Translations under genes and position numbers: made by a program
The notes under the pieces: model-generated
What the model saw: the letters and a program-made list of their open reading frames with translations, nothing else
What the model was told of the DNA's origin: nothing
Databases searched by the model: none
Shown: in pieces, positions 54,842 through 62,815 of the stretch
How the letters are laid out: each line of letters starts with the position of its first letter
Numbering within the stretch: the stretch's first letter is position 1
Assembly: GCF_903645295.1 (NCBI RefSeq)
Contig: NZ_CAHJXM010000001.1
Coordinates: 620,001 to 684,000, forward strand
Source of the DNA: Bacillus sp. Marseille-Q1617
GTDB taxonomy: Bacteria; Bacillota; Bacilli; Bacillales; Bacillaceae_B
Reading direction: 5' to 3'
DNA: 64,000 nucleotides

Positions 54842-55369
54842 ATTTGTAATCCTTAAACTCCCCTATCAGTATATGATACTATCATTATATAAAAGGAAAC
54901 TTAGTCCTTTGTTTCTACAATTTTACAATTAGATTATTTCATTAAATAATCCAATCCTTGATAAGAGTGTTAGAGTTTCCGCAAATAGGCTTCATAGGCT
55001 TACTGTCATTTCTTTTATCACTTTTAATGTGGTAAGTACTTGTGAGTCTTAGAAACTAAGGGGGAGGACGAAAAGGGTTTTAAAGAGGATATTGAAATGG
55101 GGGATTCTTCTTTTTCATTACAATTATTACATATATGTAACAAACTGAATGCCGCCTGGTTGAATAGGGGGCGTTATGGTTTGAGGTTTTGTATTCCTCA
55201 TCTCATCTAAGTTGAAACAATTTCCCTTCGATTAACGTCTAATGGTAGGGTTTGAGATAACAAGATTGGTTTAGTAAACACAATAGACAGTCCTTGAGAA
55301 AGCGGATTTGACCTTGATGGACAGGAAGATAAAATAGCAGAAAAATCTTTGATATGAAGGCGGGATAGG
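54842..55369. other. Intergenic region, with one possible small gene
   Basis: A 37-codon frame at 55097-55210 (MGDSSFSLQL at its start, ending RFCIPHLI) has AGAGGAT 6-7 nt upstream and could be a small gene or a fragment. Otherwise the sequence is AT-rich, and no array or clear hairpin was found. Confidence 0.4.
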
Positions 55370-55999
55370 ATGAAAGCGATTATTTTTGACTTTGACGGGA
55401 CGCTTGCTGATACGCTGCCGGTTTGCTTCTATGCATTTCAATCAGTGTTCAAGGAGTTTGATGACATCGAAGTTTCTTCCGATGAAATCAAGTCCATGTT
55501 TGGGCCATCGGAAACAGGCATTATTAAGGAAAATCTGAAGAACTCCAACCGGGATGAAGCGATTGATTTGTATTATCAGAAATACAATGAAAAGCATGGA
55601 GAGCTGGTCATGGCCAATAAAGAAGTGGATGACTTGCTTCAATCATTAAAAAAACAAGGATACAAATTAGGTATTGTAACTGGAAAGGCAAGAAAAAGTC
55701 TCGCCATTTCACTGGATCATCTCAATATGAATGAAGTATTTGACGTCATCATTACCGGTGATGATGTATCCATTCCAAAACCTCATCCCGAGGGATTGAA
55801 TCAGGCATTGACATTGCTTAACGTCACGAACGAAGAAGCTCTATTTATCGGCGATAGTGATGCTGATATTGAAGCTGGTAAAAAAGCAAAAGTACGGACC
55901 GTCGGAGTCCAGTGGCTGCCGAATTATCAGACCCAGGATTTTAGCATTCAACCAGATCAGACTTTTAGTTGTGTAAGTGAATTCAAGGAATCACTTTAA
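55370..55999 (+). CDS. HAD superfamily hydrolase, phosphoglycolate-phosphatase-like
   Basis: The 209-aa enzyme has all HAD motifs: IIFDFDGTLADT (nucleophile Asp and acid/base Asp), LGIVTGKARKS (motif II), VSIPKPHPEGL (motif III Lys) and ALFIGDSDADIEAGKKA (motif IV). The cap is a helical C1 type inserted after motif I. The substrate is a phosphomonoester, unknown. GGCGGGATAGG precedes the ATG. A lipoprotein gene follows 64 bp later. Confidence 0.88.
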   Translation: MKAIIFDFDGTLADTLPVCFYAFQSVFKEFDDIEVSSDEIKSMFGPSETGIIKENLKNSNRDEAIDLYYQKYNEKHGELVMANKEVDDLLQSLKKQGYKLGIVTGKARKSLAISLDHLNMNEVFDVIITGDDVSIPKPHPEGLNQALTLLNVTNEEALFIGDSDADIEAGKKAKVRTVGVQWLPNYQTQDFSIQPDQTFSCVSEFKESL

Positions 56000-56063
56000 T
56001 AAGAAACCAACATTCTTAGGACGTCAATTCTGCGTTCAATTGCCATAAAAGGAAGTGTAAGGA

Positions 56064-56669
56064 ATGAATAAAATAACGTTGGGTATTCTGTTATCTGTGC
56101 TCGTGGCACTGTCAGCAGCTTGCTCTAACTTTGATGAAAGTGTTAAGCCATCCAAGGCCTCAACTCATAAGGAAGAACAAAACACAGCTTCCGCCGGTCA
56201 ATCAAGTACAGATAGCGATGAGAATGGTGATGAAGTAGTTCAACCATCACCTAAAGAGGATGACGAACCTGCTGCGGGGAGATTGGATGAGGACAAAAAT
56301 GCAGCCGTCGAAACGAGCGATCCGGAAAGTAGTGAGACAGGTTTAGACCCGGGGGATTATTTGAATAATCATTATCCGATCGAGCAGGCTCATTACACAA
56401 CGAAAACATGGGTAAATGATGATAATGGCAGCACGGAGTTGACAGTCAGCATCCTTCCCGATACCAAAGAATTCGGTGAAGAAATCGATGACGTGTTCAA
56501 GAATGGCTCCCCTTTTTTGGACGATAAAAGAACCATCACCATGAAGGACATTGCTGAAGACATTATGATGGAACTGCCTGATGCGTATGAAGGTATCCAC
56601 GTCGACTCGGTCAATTGGGTCTCTTACGATGGTGAATTCGCTGTGACGTTGGTGCAAGATTATCGCTGA
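56064..56669 (+). CDS. Putative lipoprotein
   Basis: The 201-aa protein has a lipoprotein signal (LGILLSVLVALSAAC, lipobox LSAAC, Cys about 20), a long disordered Ser/Glu/Asp-rich linker (about 25-95) and a C-terminal folded part (WVNDDNGSTELTVSILPDTKEFG, TMKDIAEDIMMELPDAYEGIHVDSV). No family was recognised. AGTGTAAGGA precedes the ATG. Confidence 0.7.
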   Translation: MNKITLGILLSVLVALSAACSNFDESVKPSKASTHKEEQNTASAGQSSTDSDENGDEVVQPSPKEDDEPAAGRLDEDKNAAVETSDPESSETGLDPGDYLNNHYPIEQAHYTTKTWVNDDNGSTELTVSILPDTKEFGEEIDDVFKNGSPFLDDKRTITMKDIAEDIMMELPDAYEGIHVDSVNWVSYDGEFAVTLVQDYR

Positions 56670-56843
56670 TCCTAGATGATCTAACTCTATAAATTAAGTA
56701 AGTCAGAGTAGAAGAAACAATACTAAAGGGAAGGCGTCTCGGAATTAAAAGAGAATGCTATAAAGTTATGTGAGTCTAAGAGATTAACATACTGAACGAG
56801 GCGGATGGAAATCGATTTACATGAAGGAATAAGGAGAGGTTAT

Positions 56844-57245
56844 GTGAAGAAAATAATGATAGCCCTCCTGCTTACCCTAGTATTAGGGGGGTGTAAACAG
56901 AAGGAGGTTCAACATCATAAGGATCTGGAAGAGTCCATTTATACGATTGTTGCAGGTGAAGGCAATAGTGAAATAAAGGTTAGATCTCTTACGGATTTTA
57001 CATGGGATAGAGCATTCTTATTTGAACCATATACTCCTCAAGAACAAATTGAAAAACAGCTGGATGTTGAGTTTGAAGATCCAAGCAATATTAGCAGGAG
57101 AGATGATATCTACTTATTGGTCTTTCTCCGTGATGAAGAGGTTATTCAATATGCAGAAATCGATCGTCAAAAGTCTGATTTTTCGATGGGAGGGAGTGAT
57201 TATATTACTCCATCTAGGGATTTAATAGAGATCGAAAGGAATTAG
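56844..57245 (+). CDS. Putative lipoprotein
   Basis: The 133-aa protein starts VKKIMIALLLTLVLGGC, a short lipoprotein signal with lipobox LGGC, followed by a domain with LTDFTWDRAFLFEPYTPQEQIEKQL and IYLLVFLRDEEVIQYAEIDRQ. The pattern resembles small Bacillus lipoproteins of unknown function. GTG 56844 has AAGGAGAGG just upstream, and the signal peptide begins there, so the longer open frame is ignored. Confidence 0.7.
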   Translation: MKKIMIALLLTLVLGGCKQKEVQHHKDLEESIYTIVAGEGNSEIKVRSLTDFTWDRAFLFEPYTPQEQIEKQLDVEFEDPSNISRRDDIYLLVFLRDEEVIQYAEIDRQKSDFSMGGSDYITPSRDLIEIERN

Positions 57246-57270
57246 CATTCAGTTTTAATATTGTTTCGAT

Positions 57271-57301
57271 AAGGATGGATGAATGTCCATTCTTTTTTTA
57301 T
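57271..57301 (+). terminator. Likely terminator
   Basis: ATGGA pairs with TCCAT around TGAATG and is followed by seven T. Confidence 0.6.
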
Positions 57302-57419
57302 TATATGAAGTACTTTTCTAACCATATCTCTCCTAAAAATAGGTTTGAACCGGGTCAGGTGCCGCCGATGTGACAGCCAAAGGTGTTCTTCTTCACCATA
57401 TCCCTTCCTCTATTAAAAA

Positions 57420-57539
57420 TACATGCGACTTTCCTCATTTACATGCAACTTTCGGAAAATACGTTCCATATTTCACATTTACGTTCCACATTTCAAAAAT
57501 ACATGCAACTTTTCCCGTTTATCAACCAACTTGTCGAAA
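57420..57539. repeat. 20-bp-period array, family E (copy 4)
   Basis: Units TACATGCGAC, TACATGCAAC, TACGTTCCAT, TACGTTCCAC, TACATGCAAC and TATCAACCAA start at 57420, 57440, 57460, 57480, 57500 and 57520, exactly 20 bp apart, ending with CAACTTGTCGAAAAA. The rest of 57540-57891 shows no other feature. Confidence 0.88.
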
Positions 57540-57891
57540 AACCTTTGAATCAGTGGGAGAGGTACCATGAATGGCTGGGGTTGAGTGCTGCCCCCCGGTG
57601 CGGTGAAGCTATATCGTACAGGGACCAGGCCCCAAATCGGAAATCCATAGAATCATCAGGCGCAATCCCAAAGCAGGGATGTATCTCTTTTTGTGGAATA
57701 GATAGTAAATGGCAAAATGAACTTTAAAAATGATTGCGGGATAAATACATAATGTTTAAAAAAACATGATTCAAGAATCACTACTATTATCCGGTACCAA
57801 ATAGAATGAAAGTAGAGAGTCTGAGAAGATCCGTTCAGAGAAATCCGATTCGGAGTAATACATCTAAACTATTAAAAAGCGAGGTGACCCC

Positions 57892-58779
57892 ATGTTCAAA
57901 ATTATCATTGCAAAATTACTGCGGATCCTCCCCAATCAGGCGAAAAAAACCCCTATGCTTCCCCAGCAGGAGGTGGAGATAAAAAAAGATGTGGTAGTCG
58001 AAACATCTGTTCAACCCACTACGGTATCCCTCTATTATCCTCTAGTAACAAAACAGAAAAAGTTCCCTGTCTATATTAACTTCCATGGCGGGGCGTTCAT
58101 CATGAATGAGAAGGAGATGGACGATCCTTATTGCCGGTATCTTGCCAATGAGGCGGAATGTGTGGTGCTGAATGTCGATTATGCAAAAGCACCGGAGTTC
58201 CCTTTTCCGAAACCGATCCAACAGGGCTATGACATTCTTCAATGGGTGAGGGGGAAAGCCGATGAGTTGAATATTGATGCGGATAAGATCATGGTTGGCG
58301 GGCAGAGTTCAGGGGGGAATATCGCAGCAGCCCTCTGTCTCTACCTTGAAGAGAAAGGGGACGATCAGCCGCTTCTTCAAGTGCTGTCCTGCCCGATGCT
58401 GGATTTTGTCACCCCGCATGGGGATAAACCGGAACCGGATAAGTGGCGTGCCCGCTATCCTCAAGTGGCCCATTTTCTGAACATGTGTTACGTACCCTTA
58501 AAAGAACAAGCGGAGCATCCTCACGCTTCCCCGGTTCGTGCAGAGGTGAGAGGCCGCTTAGCCCCAGCCCTGATTCTCATAGCCGAGAACGACGCATTCA
58601 GGCCCGAAGCGGAATGTTATGCTGCGAAATTAAAAGCAGCGGGGATAAGCGTTCAGGATGAACTGTTTGAAGGGTGTTCACATGCTTTTACGCATCTAGG
58701 GCCAAAGGAAAGAGCTGAAGAGGCTTGGCAGTTGATTGCAGGGAAGATCGAAGCAGTGGCCGGCTCAGAGCAACATTGA
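57892..58779 (+). CDS. Alpha/beta hydrolase, HSL-type esterase
   Basis: The 295-aa protein fits the hormone-sensitive-lipase family: oxyanion motif NFHGGAFIMNE, VDYAKAPEFPFP, nucleophile Ser in VGGQSSGGNIAAAL, Asp in AENDAFRPEA and His in GCSHAFTHLG. It hydrolyses short carboxyl esters; the substrate is unknown. GCGAGGTGACCCC precedes the ATG. It lies just before the carotenoid operon, so a role in pigment ester metabolism is imaginable but unsupported. Confidence 0.85.
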   Translation: MFKIIIAKLLRILPNQAKKTPMLPQQEVEIKKDVVVETSVQPTTVSLYYPLVTKQKKFPVYINFHGGAFIMNEKEMDDPYCRYLANEAECVVLNVDYAKAPEFPFPKPIQQGYDILQWVRGKADELNIDADKIMVGGQSSGGNIAAALCLYLEEKGDDQPLLQVLSCPMLDFVTPHGDKPEPDKWRARYPQVAHFLNMCYVPLKEQAEHPHASPVRAEVRGRLAPALILIAENDAFRPEAECYAAKLKAAGISVQDELFEGCSHAFTHLGPKERAEEAWQLIAGKIEAVAGSEQH

Positions 58780-58835
58780 AGCTCCTCCTTCGTTGTTCCT
58801 ATCCCCCTATAATGTGTTTTCGCTGCACATCCAAA

Positions 58836-58860
58836 GTTTTTCGGGGGTAAAACCGGGTAT
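58836..58860 (+). promoter_or_regulatory. Putative SigB promoter of the carotenoid operon
   Basis: GTTTTT (58836-58841) and GGGTAT (58855-58860) are 13 bp apart and match the SigB consensus GTTTAA-N12-15-GGGWAW. crtM starts 110 bp downstream. In Staphylococcus aureus the staphyloxanthin operon is also SigB-controlled. Confidence 0.6.
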
Positions 58861-58970
58861 AAAATAAGAGCGAAGGTTACAGACTTGGCAGCAGTAGATA
58901 AAAGGATGATTTAGCCTTTGATGATATAACGATATTTCAATGATCTGGATATGGATCAGAAGGAGACGAT

Positions 58971-59864
58971 ATGGACATAGAGCAGCGGCAAGCGGATTTT
59001 GTTTATTGTGAAAACATCATAAAAAAACATTCCAAAAGCTTTTATTACGCATTTTCAAAGCTCCCTGTTGAAAAAGCACATGCCGTTTATGCGATCTATG
59101 CTTTTTGCAGGATGGCAGATGAGTGTGCAGACGGAAAACATTCATCCAAGAAAAAAGTTCAGCTCCTGAAACAATTAAAGAAAGAGCTTGATTTGTTCAA
59201 TGATCATGAGGAACTGGATAAACCACTGTGGCGCGCACTCAGACACGTATTTAATACGTTTGAAATGGATATCGGCCCGTTTTATGACCAGCTCACCGGG
59301 CAGTCCATGGATCTCACTTTTACAACCCCGAACACGATGAAGGAACTGGAACGATACAGTTACTATGTAGCTGGGTCTGTCGGTTTGATGCTTCTGCCTG
59401 TCATTGCTTCGGAATCTTCAGCAGATTTGCAGTCGTCCGTGATCAGTCTTGGCGTCGCCATGCAACTAACGAATATCCTGCGTGATATCGGCGAAGATTA
59501 CCATGAGAAACACCGCATCTATCTACCCAAAGACGAACTAAACCTTTTTCAATATTCCCAGAGTGATTTACATAAGGGCAAGATCAATGAAGAATTCATA
59601 AACCTATGGGAGAAACTTGCTGCAAGGGCCGAATCACTATATAGCGAGTTTTTATTAAATATAGAACTGTTTGACGCTGATAGCCGAATACCCGTCTACC
59701 TGTCTGCCCATATTTATAAAGGCATACTTGATGCTGTCAGGAACAATGGCTACCAGTGTATGACGGAACGGAACTTTGTGACTAAAGAAAAAATGACCCA
59801 GATCCATGATGCAGCAAGCATCCTTGATTTGCGGGAAGGAGATGCATTAACAGTTGAAAAATAA
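58971..59864 (+). CDS. crtM: Dehydrosqualene (diapophytoene) synthase
   Basis: The 297-aa enzyme condenses two farnesyl diphosphates head to head to 4,4'-diapophytoene, the first step of C30 carotenoid synthesis. It shows HSKSFYYAFSKLP, the first Asp-rich motif MADECAD (Asp50, Asp54) and the second, NILRDIGEDYHEKHRIYLP. Homology to S. aureus CrtM (YCxxIxKKHSKSF) favours C30 over C40 phytoene synthase. GGAGACGAT precedes the ATG. It overlaps crtN by 11 nt. Confidence 0.88.
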   Translation: MDIEQRQADFVYCENIIKKHSKSFYYAFSKLPVEKAHAVYAIYAFCRMADECADGKHSSKKKVQLLKQLKKELDLFNDHEELDKPLWRALRHVFNTFEMDIGPFYDQLTGQSMDLTFTTPNTMKELERYSYYVAGSVGLMLLPVIASESSADLQSSVISLGVAMQLTNILRDIGEDYHEKHRIYLPKDELNLFQYSQSDLHKGKINEEFINLWEKLAARAESLYSEFLLNIELFDADSRIPVYLSAHIYKGILDAVRNNGYQCMTERNFVTKEKMTQIHDAASILDLREGDALTVEK

Positions 59865-61350
59865 ATCCGTACTCGTCATCGGAGGCGGACTCGGTGGACT
59901 GTCGGCTGCAATTTCACTTGCACAGGCAGGATACGATGTCTCCTTATATGAAAAAAACAATCACATCGGCGGAAAATTGAACCGGCTGGATCAGGATGGT
60001 TTTGGCTTCGATCTCGGCCCGTCCATCCTGACGATGCCGCAGATTTTTGAAAAATTGTTTGCCGCCAGCGGGAAATCCATGCAGGACTACGTCCGGATTG
60101 AGAAGCTGGATCATCAGTGGCGCTCCTTTTTCCCAGATGGAAATGTCATAGACTTATATGAAGATTTGAAGGACATGCAAGAGAAGAACCCTTCCTTAAA
60201 TGAAAAGGATATCCGTGAATATCAGAATCTGCTGGACTATTCGAAAACGCTTTATGACATGACGGATAAAACCTATTTCCAGCATGGTGTCGACAGGACG
60301 AGGGAAATCATGAAGCATACGGGCCTGTTCAGTGCGATAAAGAACTTTGATTTGTTTTCGACGGTCCACGGCGCCATCGATAAACGGATCAGCAATGAAC
60401 AGTTCCGCGATATGCTTTCCTATTTCATCAAGTATGTCGGTTCGTCCCCTTACGATGCTCCGGCCGTGTTGAATATGATGATCTACATGCAGCACGACCA
60501 AGGTGTCTGGTATGTGCCCGGCGGATTGAACAAGCTCGCGGACGGCCTTGTGAAGCTGGCTGAAGAAGTGGGCGTCAGCTTCAATCTCGGAAAGCCGATC
60601 GTCAAACTTGAGAAGAAGGACGGCGAGATCACGGGAGCCTTATTGGAAGACGGGACCACGCTGACGGCGGATTATTTCGTTTCCAATATGGAAGTCATCC
60701 CGGTTTACGAGAGACTGCTGAAGGAAGAAAGCCATTATATAAAAAAATTGAAAAAGAAATTCGAACCTGCGAGCTCAGGACTCGTCATGCATCTTGGCGT
60801 GAAGAAAAGCTATCCGCAGCTGCGCCATCATAATTTCTTTTTTGCTGAAAATATGAAGGAGCAGATGCAATCGATCTTCCATCGCCGTGAATTGCCGGAG
60901 GACCCGGTCATTTATCTGGTGAACGTCAATAAGACCGATCCGACCCAGGCCCCTCCAGGACATGAGAATATAAAAGTGCTGCCGCACATTCCTTTTATCC
61001 GGGCTGAAAACCCGTTTACACAGCAGGACTATGAACGATTCGCTGAGCGGACACTGATTAAATTGGAAAAAATGGGCCTCGAGGACTTGCGTGAAAATAT
61101 CGTCACGAAGGATATGTGGACACCGGAAGATATCAGGCGGACGTATGGCTCCGACCGCGGTGCAATCTACGGGACTGTTTCGGACAAAAAGAAGAATAAA
61201 GGCTTCAAGCATCCGAAACAGAGTGAACGCTATGACAATCTTTATTTCGTCGGAGGGACGGTGAACCCGGGCGGCGGAATGCCGATGGTTACGTTAAGCG
61301 GCCAGCTGGTAGGTAAGAAAATTGTGGAGCGGGATGCATCCCATGCCTGA
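59854..61350 (+). CDS. crtN: Diapophytoene desaturase
   Basis: The 498-aa FAD enzyme desaturates diapophytoene stepwise to diaponeurosporene or diapolycopene. The N-terminal dinucleotide motif is VLVIGGGLGGLSAAISLAQA then YEKNNHIGGKLNRL; the C-terminal FAD motif is NLYFVGGTVNPGGGMPMVTLSG. Start TTG 59854 lies inside the end of crtM with AAGGAG 12 nt upstream, indicating coupling. The following aldH gene overlaps its 3' end. Confidence 0.92.
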   Translation: MKNKSVLVIGGGLGGLSAAISLAQAGYDVSLYEKNNHIGGKLNRLDQDGFGFDLGPSILTMPQIFEKLFAASGKSMQDYVRIEKLDHQWRSFFPDGNVIDLYEDLKDMQEKNPSLNEKDIREYQNLLDYSKTLYDMTDKTYFQHGVDRTREIMKHTGLFSAIKNFDLFSTVHGAIDKRISNEQFRDMLSYFIKYVGSSPYDAPAVLNMMIYMQHDQGVWYVPGGLNKLADGLVKLAEEVGVSFNLGKPIVKLEKKDGEITGALLEDGTTLTADYFVSNMEVIPVYERLLKEESHYIKKLKKKFEPASSGLVMHLGVKKSYPQLRHHNFFFAENMKEQMQSIFHRRELPEDPVIYLVNVNKTDPTQAPPGHENIKVLPHIPFIRAENPFTQQDYERFAERTLIKLEKMGLEDLRENIVTKDMWTPEDIRRTYGSDRGAIYGTVSDKKKNKGFKHPKQSERYDNLYFVGGTVNPGGGMPMVTLSGQLVGKKIVERDASHA

Positions 61351-62734
61351 GGAGGCTTTTCTGAAGGCTTTACCGGAAAGGCTGAGGGAGGAACAGTTTT
61401 CTGAAGGAAGCCCCTCACTTCAAACACGAAAAGAACAGCTTTTAAAGCTGAAATCCATTCTATTGGAGAATGAAGAGGCATTTATGGATGCCCTTCATTC
61501 CGATTTGGGAAAACCGGCATTCGAGGCCTATTCATCTGAAATCGCCGTCTTATTGAATGAAATCGATTATATATATAGGCATCTGGGAAAATGGATGCGG
61601 CCGGTGAAGTCCCGGCATCTGAAAATGGGATATGTGGAAACAATCAACAGGAAAAGGCAGCCACACGGGATTGTTCTCATCATCGGTTCATGGAATTATC
61701 CGCTTCAGCTTTCCTTGATGCCAGCCATTGGGGCAATCGCCGCCGGGAACCGGTGTGTGATCAAACCATCCGAGCATGCACCGGCAACGGCCCGGCTGCT
61801 GGAAGGAGTCATGAATGCTGCCTTTCCACCTGAACAAGTAACCGTTGTGACAGGGGATGCAGGGACCGCGAGCCTGCTGACTTCATCACCTTTTGACCTG
61901 ATTTTTTTCACAGGAAGCGGGGAGACCGGAAAACTCGTAGCCGAGCAGGCAGCGGAACAGCTTACACCGGTGATCCTGGAGCTCGGCGGGAAAAACCCCT
62001 GTATCATCGATGAAACAGGTTTTTCAGAAGCGGCCATCCGGGACATCGTCTGGGGGAAATTCCTTAATGCGGGACAAACGTGCATTGCGCCCGACACCCT
62101 GTTTGTCCATGAGTCCATTTTTGAAAAAGCGCTGAATGACATTTCTGCTGTGATCACCGCGTTCTATGAGGACCGGCCGCAGGAAAACAGTGATTATGGC
62201 CGGATTTGTACCGATGCCCATTTTGAAAAAGTGGTCGAGTTTATCGGTGAAGGTGATGTCCGTCACGGTGGTGCGCATGATCGGAGTGGTCGGTTCATTG
62301 CCCCTACCGTGGTGACGGATATGATACCGGGAAGTGCGATTTTGCAGGAAGAAATCTTCGGCCCGGTCCTTCCCGTCATTCCCTATAGGGATTTACACAC
62401 GCTATTATCCAGTGGAATGATTCAGCGGGATGCACTTACGGGATACATGTTCAGTAAAGACAAGAATGGAATCCAGCGGTTCAAGGAACACATGCAGTCA
62501 CCGACCATCAGCATCAATCAAGTGATCCATCATGCCGCGAGTCCCCATATCGCATTTGGCGGGAAGGGGAGGAGCGGATACGGTGCTTATCACGGTAAAG
62601 CAGGTTTTCTGGCATTCAGTTATGAGAAAACAGAATACAGAGCGCATTATTTCATCCGTGTCAGGGGGAAATTCCCGCCGTATTCCGAGCGAAATATGAA
62701 GGCATTGAAGAAGTTGAGGAAGTGGCTGTTGTAA
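61334..62734 (+). CDS. aldH: Aldehyde dehydrogenase of the carotenoid operon
   Basis: The 466-aa enzyme has the class 3 aldehyde dehydrogenase pattern: the substrate/NAD segment GSWNYPLQLSLMPAIGAIAAGN, FTGSGETGKLV, Glu in VILELGGKNPC, nucleophile Cys in LNAGQTCIAPD, and EEIFGPVLPVI. In C30 pathways such an enzyme oxidises diaponeurosporenal or diapolycopenal to the acid before glycosylation. The start is uncertain (ATG 61334 or 61343; both overlap the crtN 3' end). A basic C-terminus (LKKLRKWLL) may bind membrane. Confidence 0.85.
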   Translation: MHPMPEEAFLKALPERLREEQFSEGSPSLQTRKEQLLKLKSILLENEEAFMDALHSDLGKPAFEAYSSEIAVLLNEIDYIYRHLGKWMRPVKSRHLKMGYVETINRKRQPHGIVLIIGSWNYPLQLSLMPAIGAIAAGNRCVIKPSEHAPATARLLEGVMNAAFPPEQVTVVTGDAGTASLLTSSPFDLIFFTGSGETGKLVAEQAAEQLTPVILELGGKNPCIIDETGFSEAAIRDIVWGKFLNAGQTCIAPDTLFVHESIFEKALNDISAVITAFYEDRPQENSDYGRICTDAHFEKVVEFIGEGDVRHGGAHDRSGRFIAPTVVTDMIPGSAILQEEIFGPVLPVIPYRDLHTLLSSGMIQRDALTGYMFSKDKNGIQRFKEHMQSPTISINQVIHHAASPHIAFGGKGRSGYGAYHGKAGFLAFSYEKTEYRAHYFIRVRGKFPPYSERNMKALKKLRKWLL

Positions 62735-62815
62735 TAGAAAAAGATTGGACACAATGGTACGTGTGAAGATTGATAAATACGGAGTTTTTTTAGGGGAACG
62801 ATCGGAGGGATTCAC

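Noticed and set aside
48591..57539. CRISPR arrays
   Set aside because: The arrays are periodic, but the whole period is only 20 bp, the repeated part is 9-10 nt and degenerate, there are no 25-40 nt identical repeats with unique spacers, and no cas gene is present.
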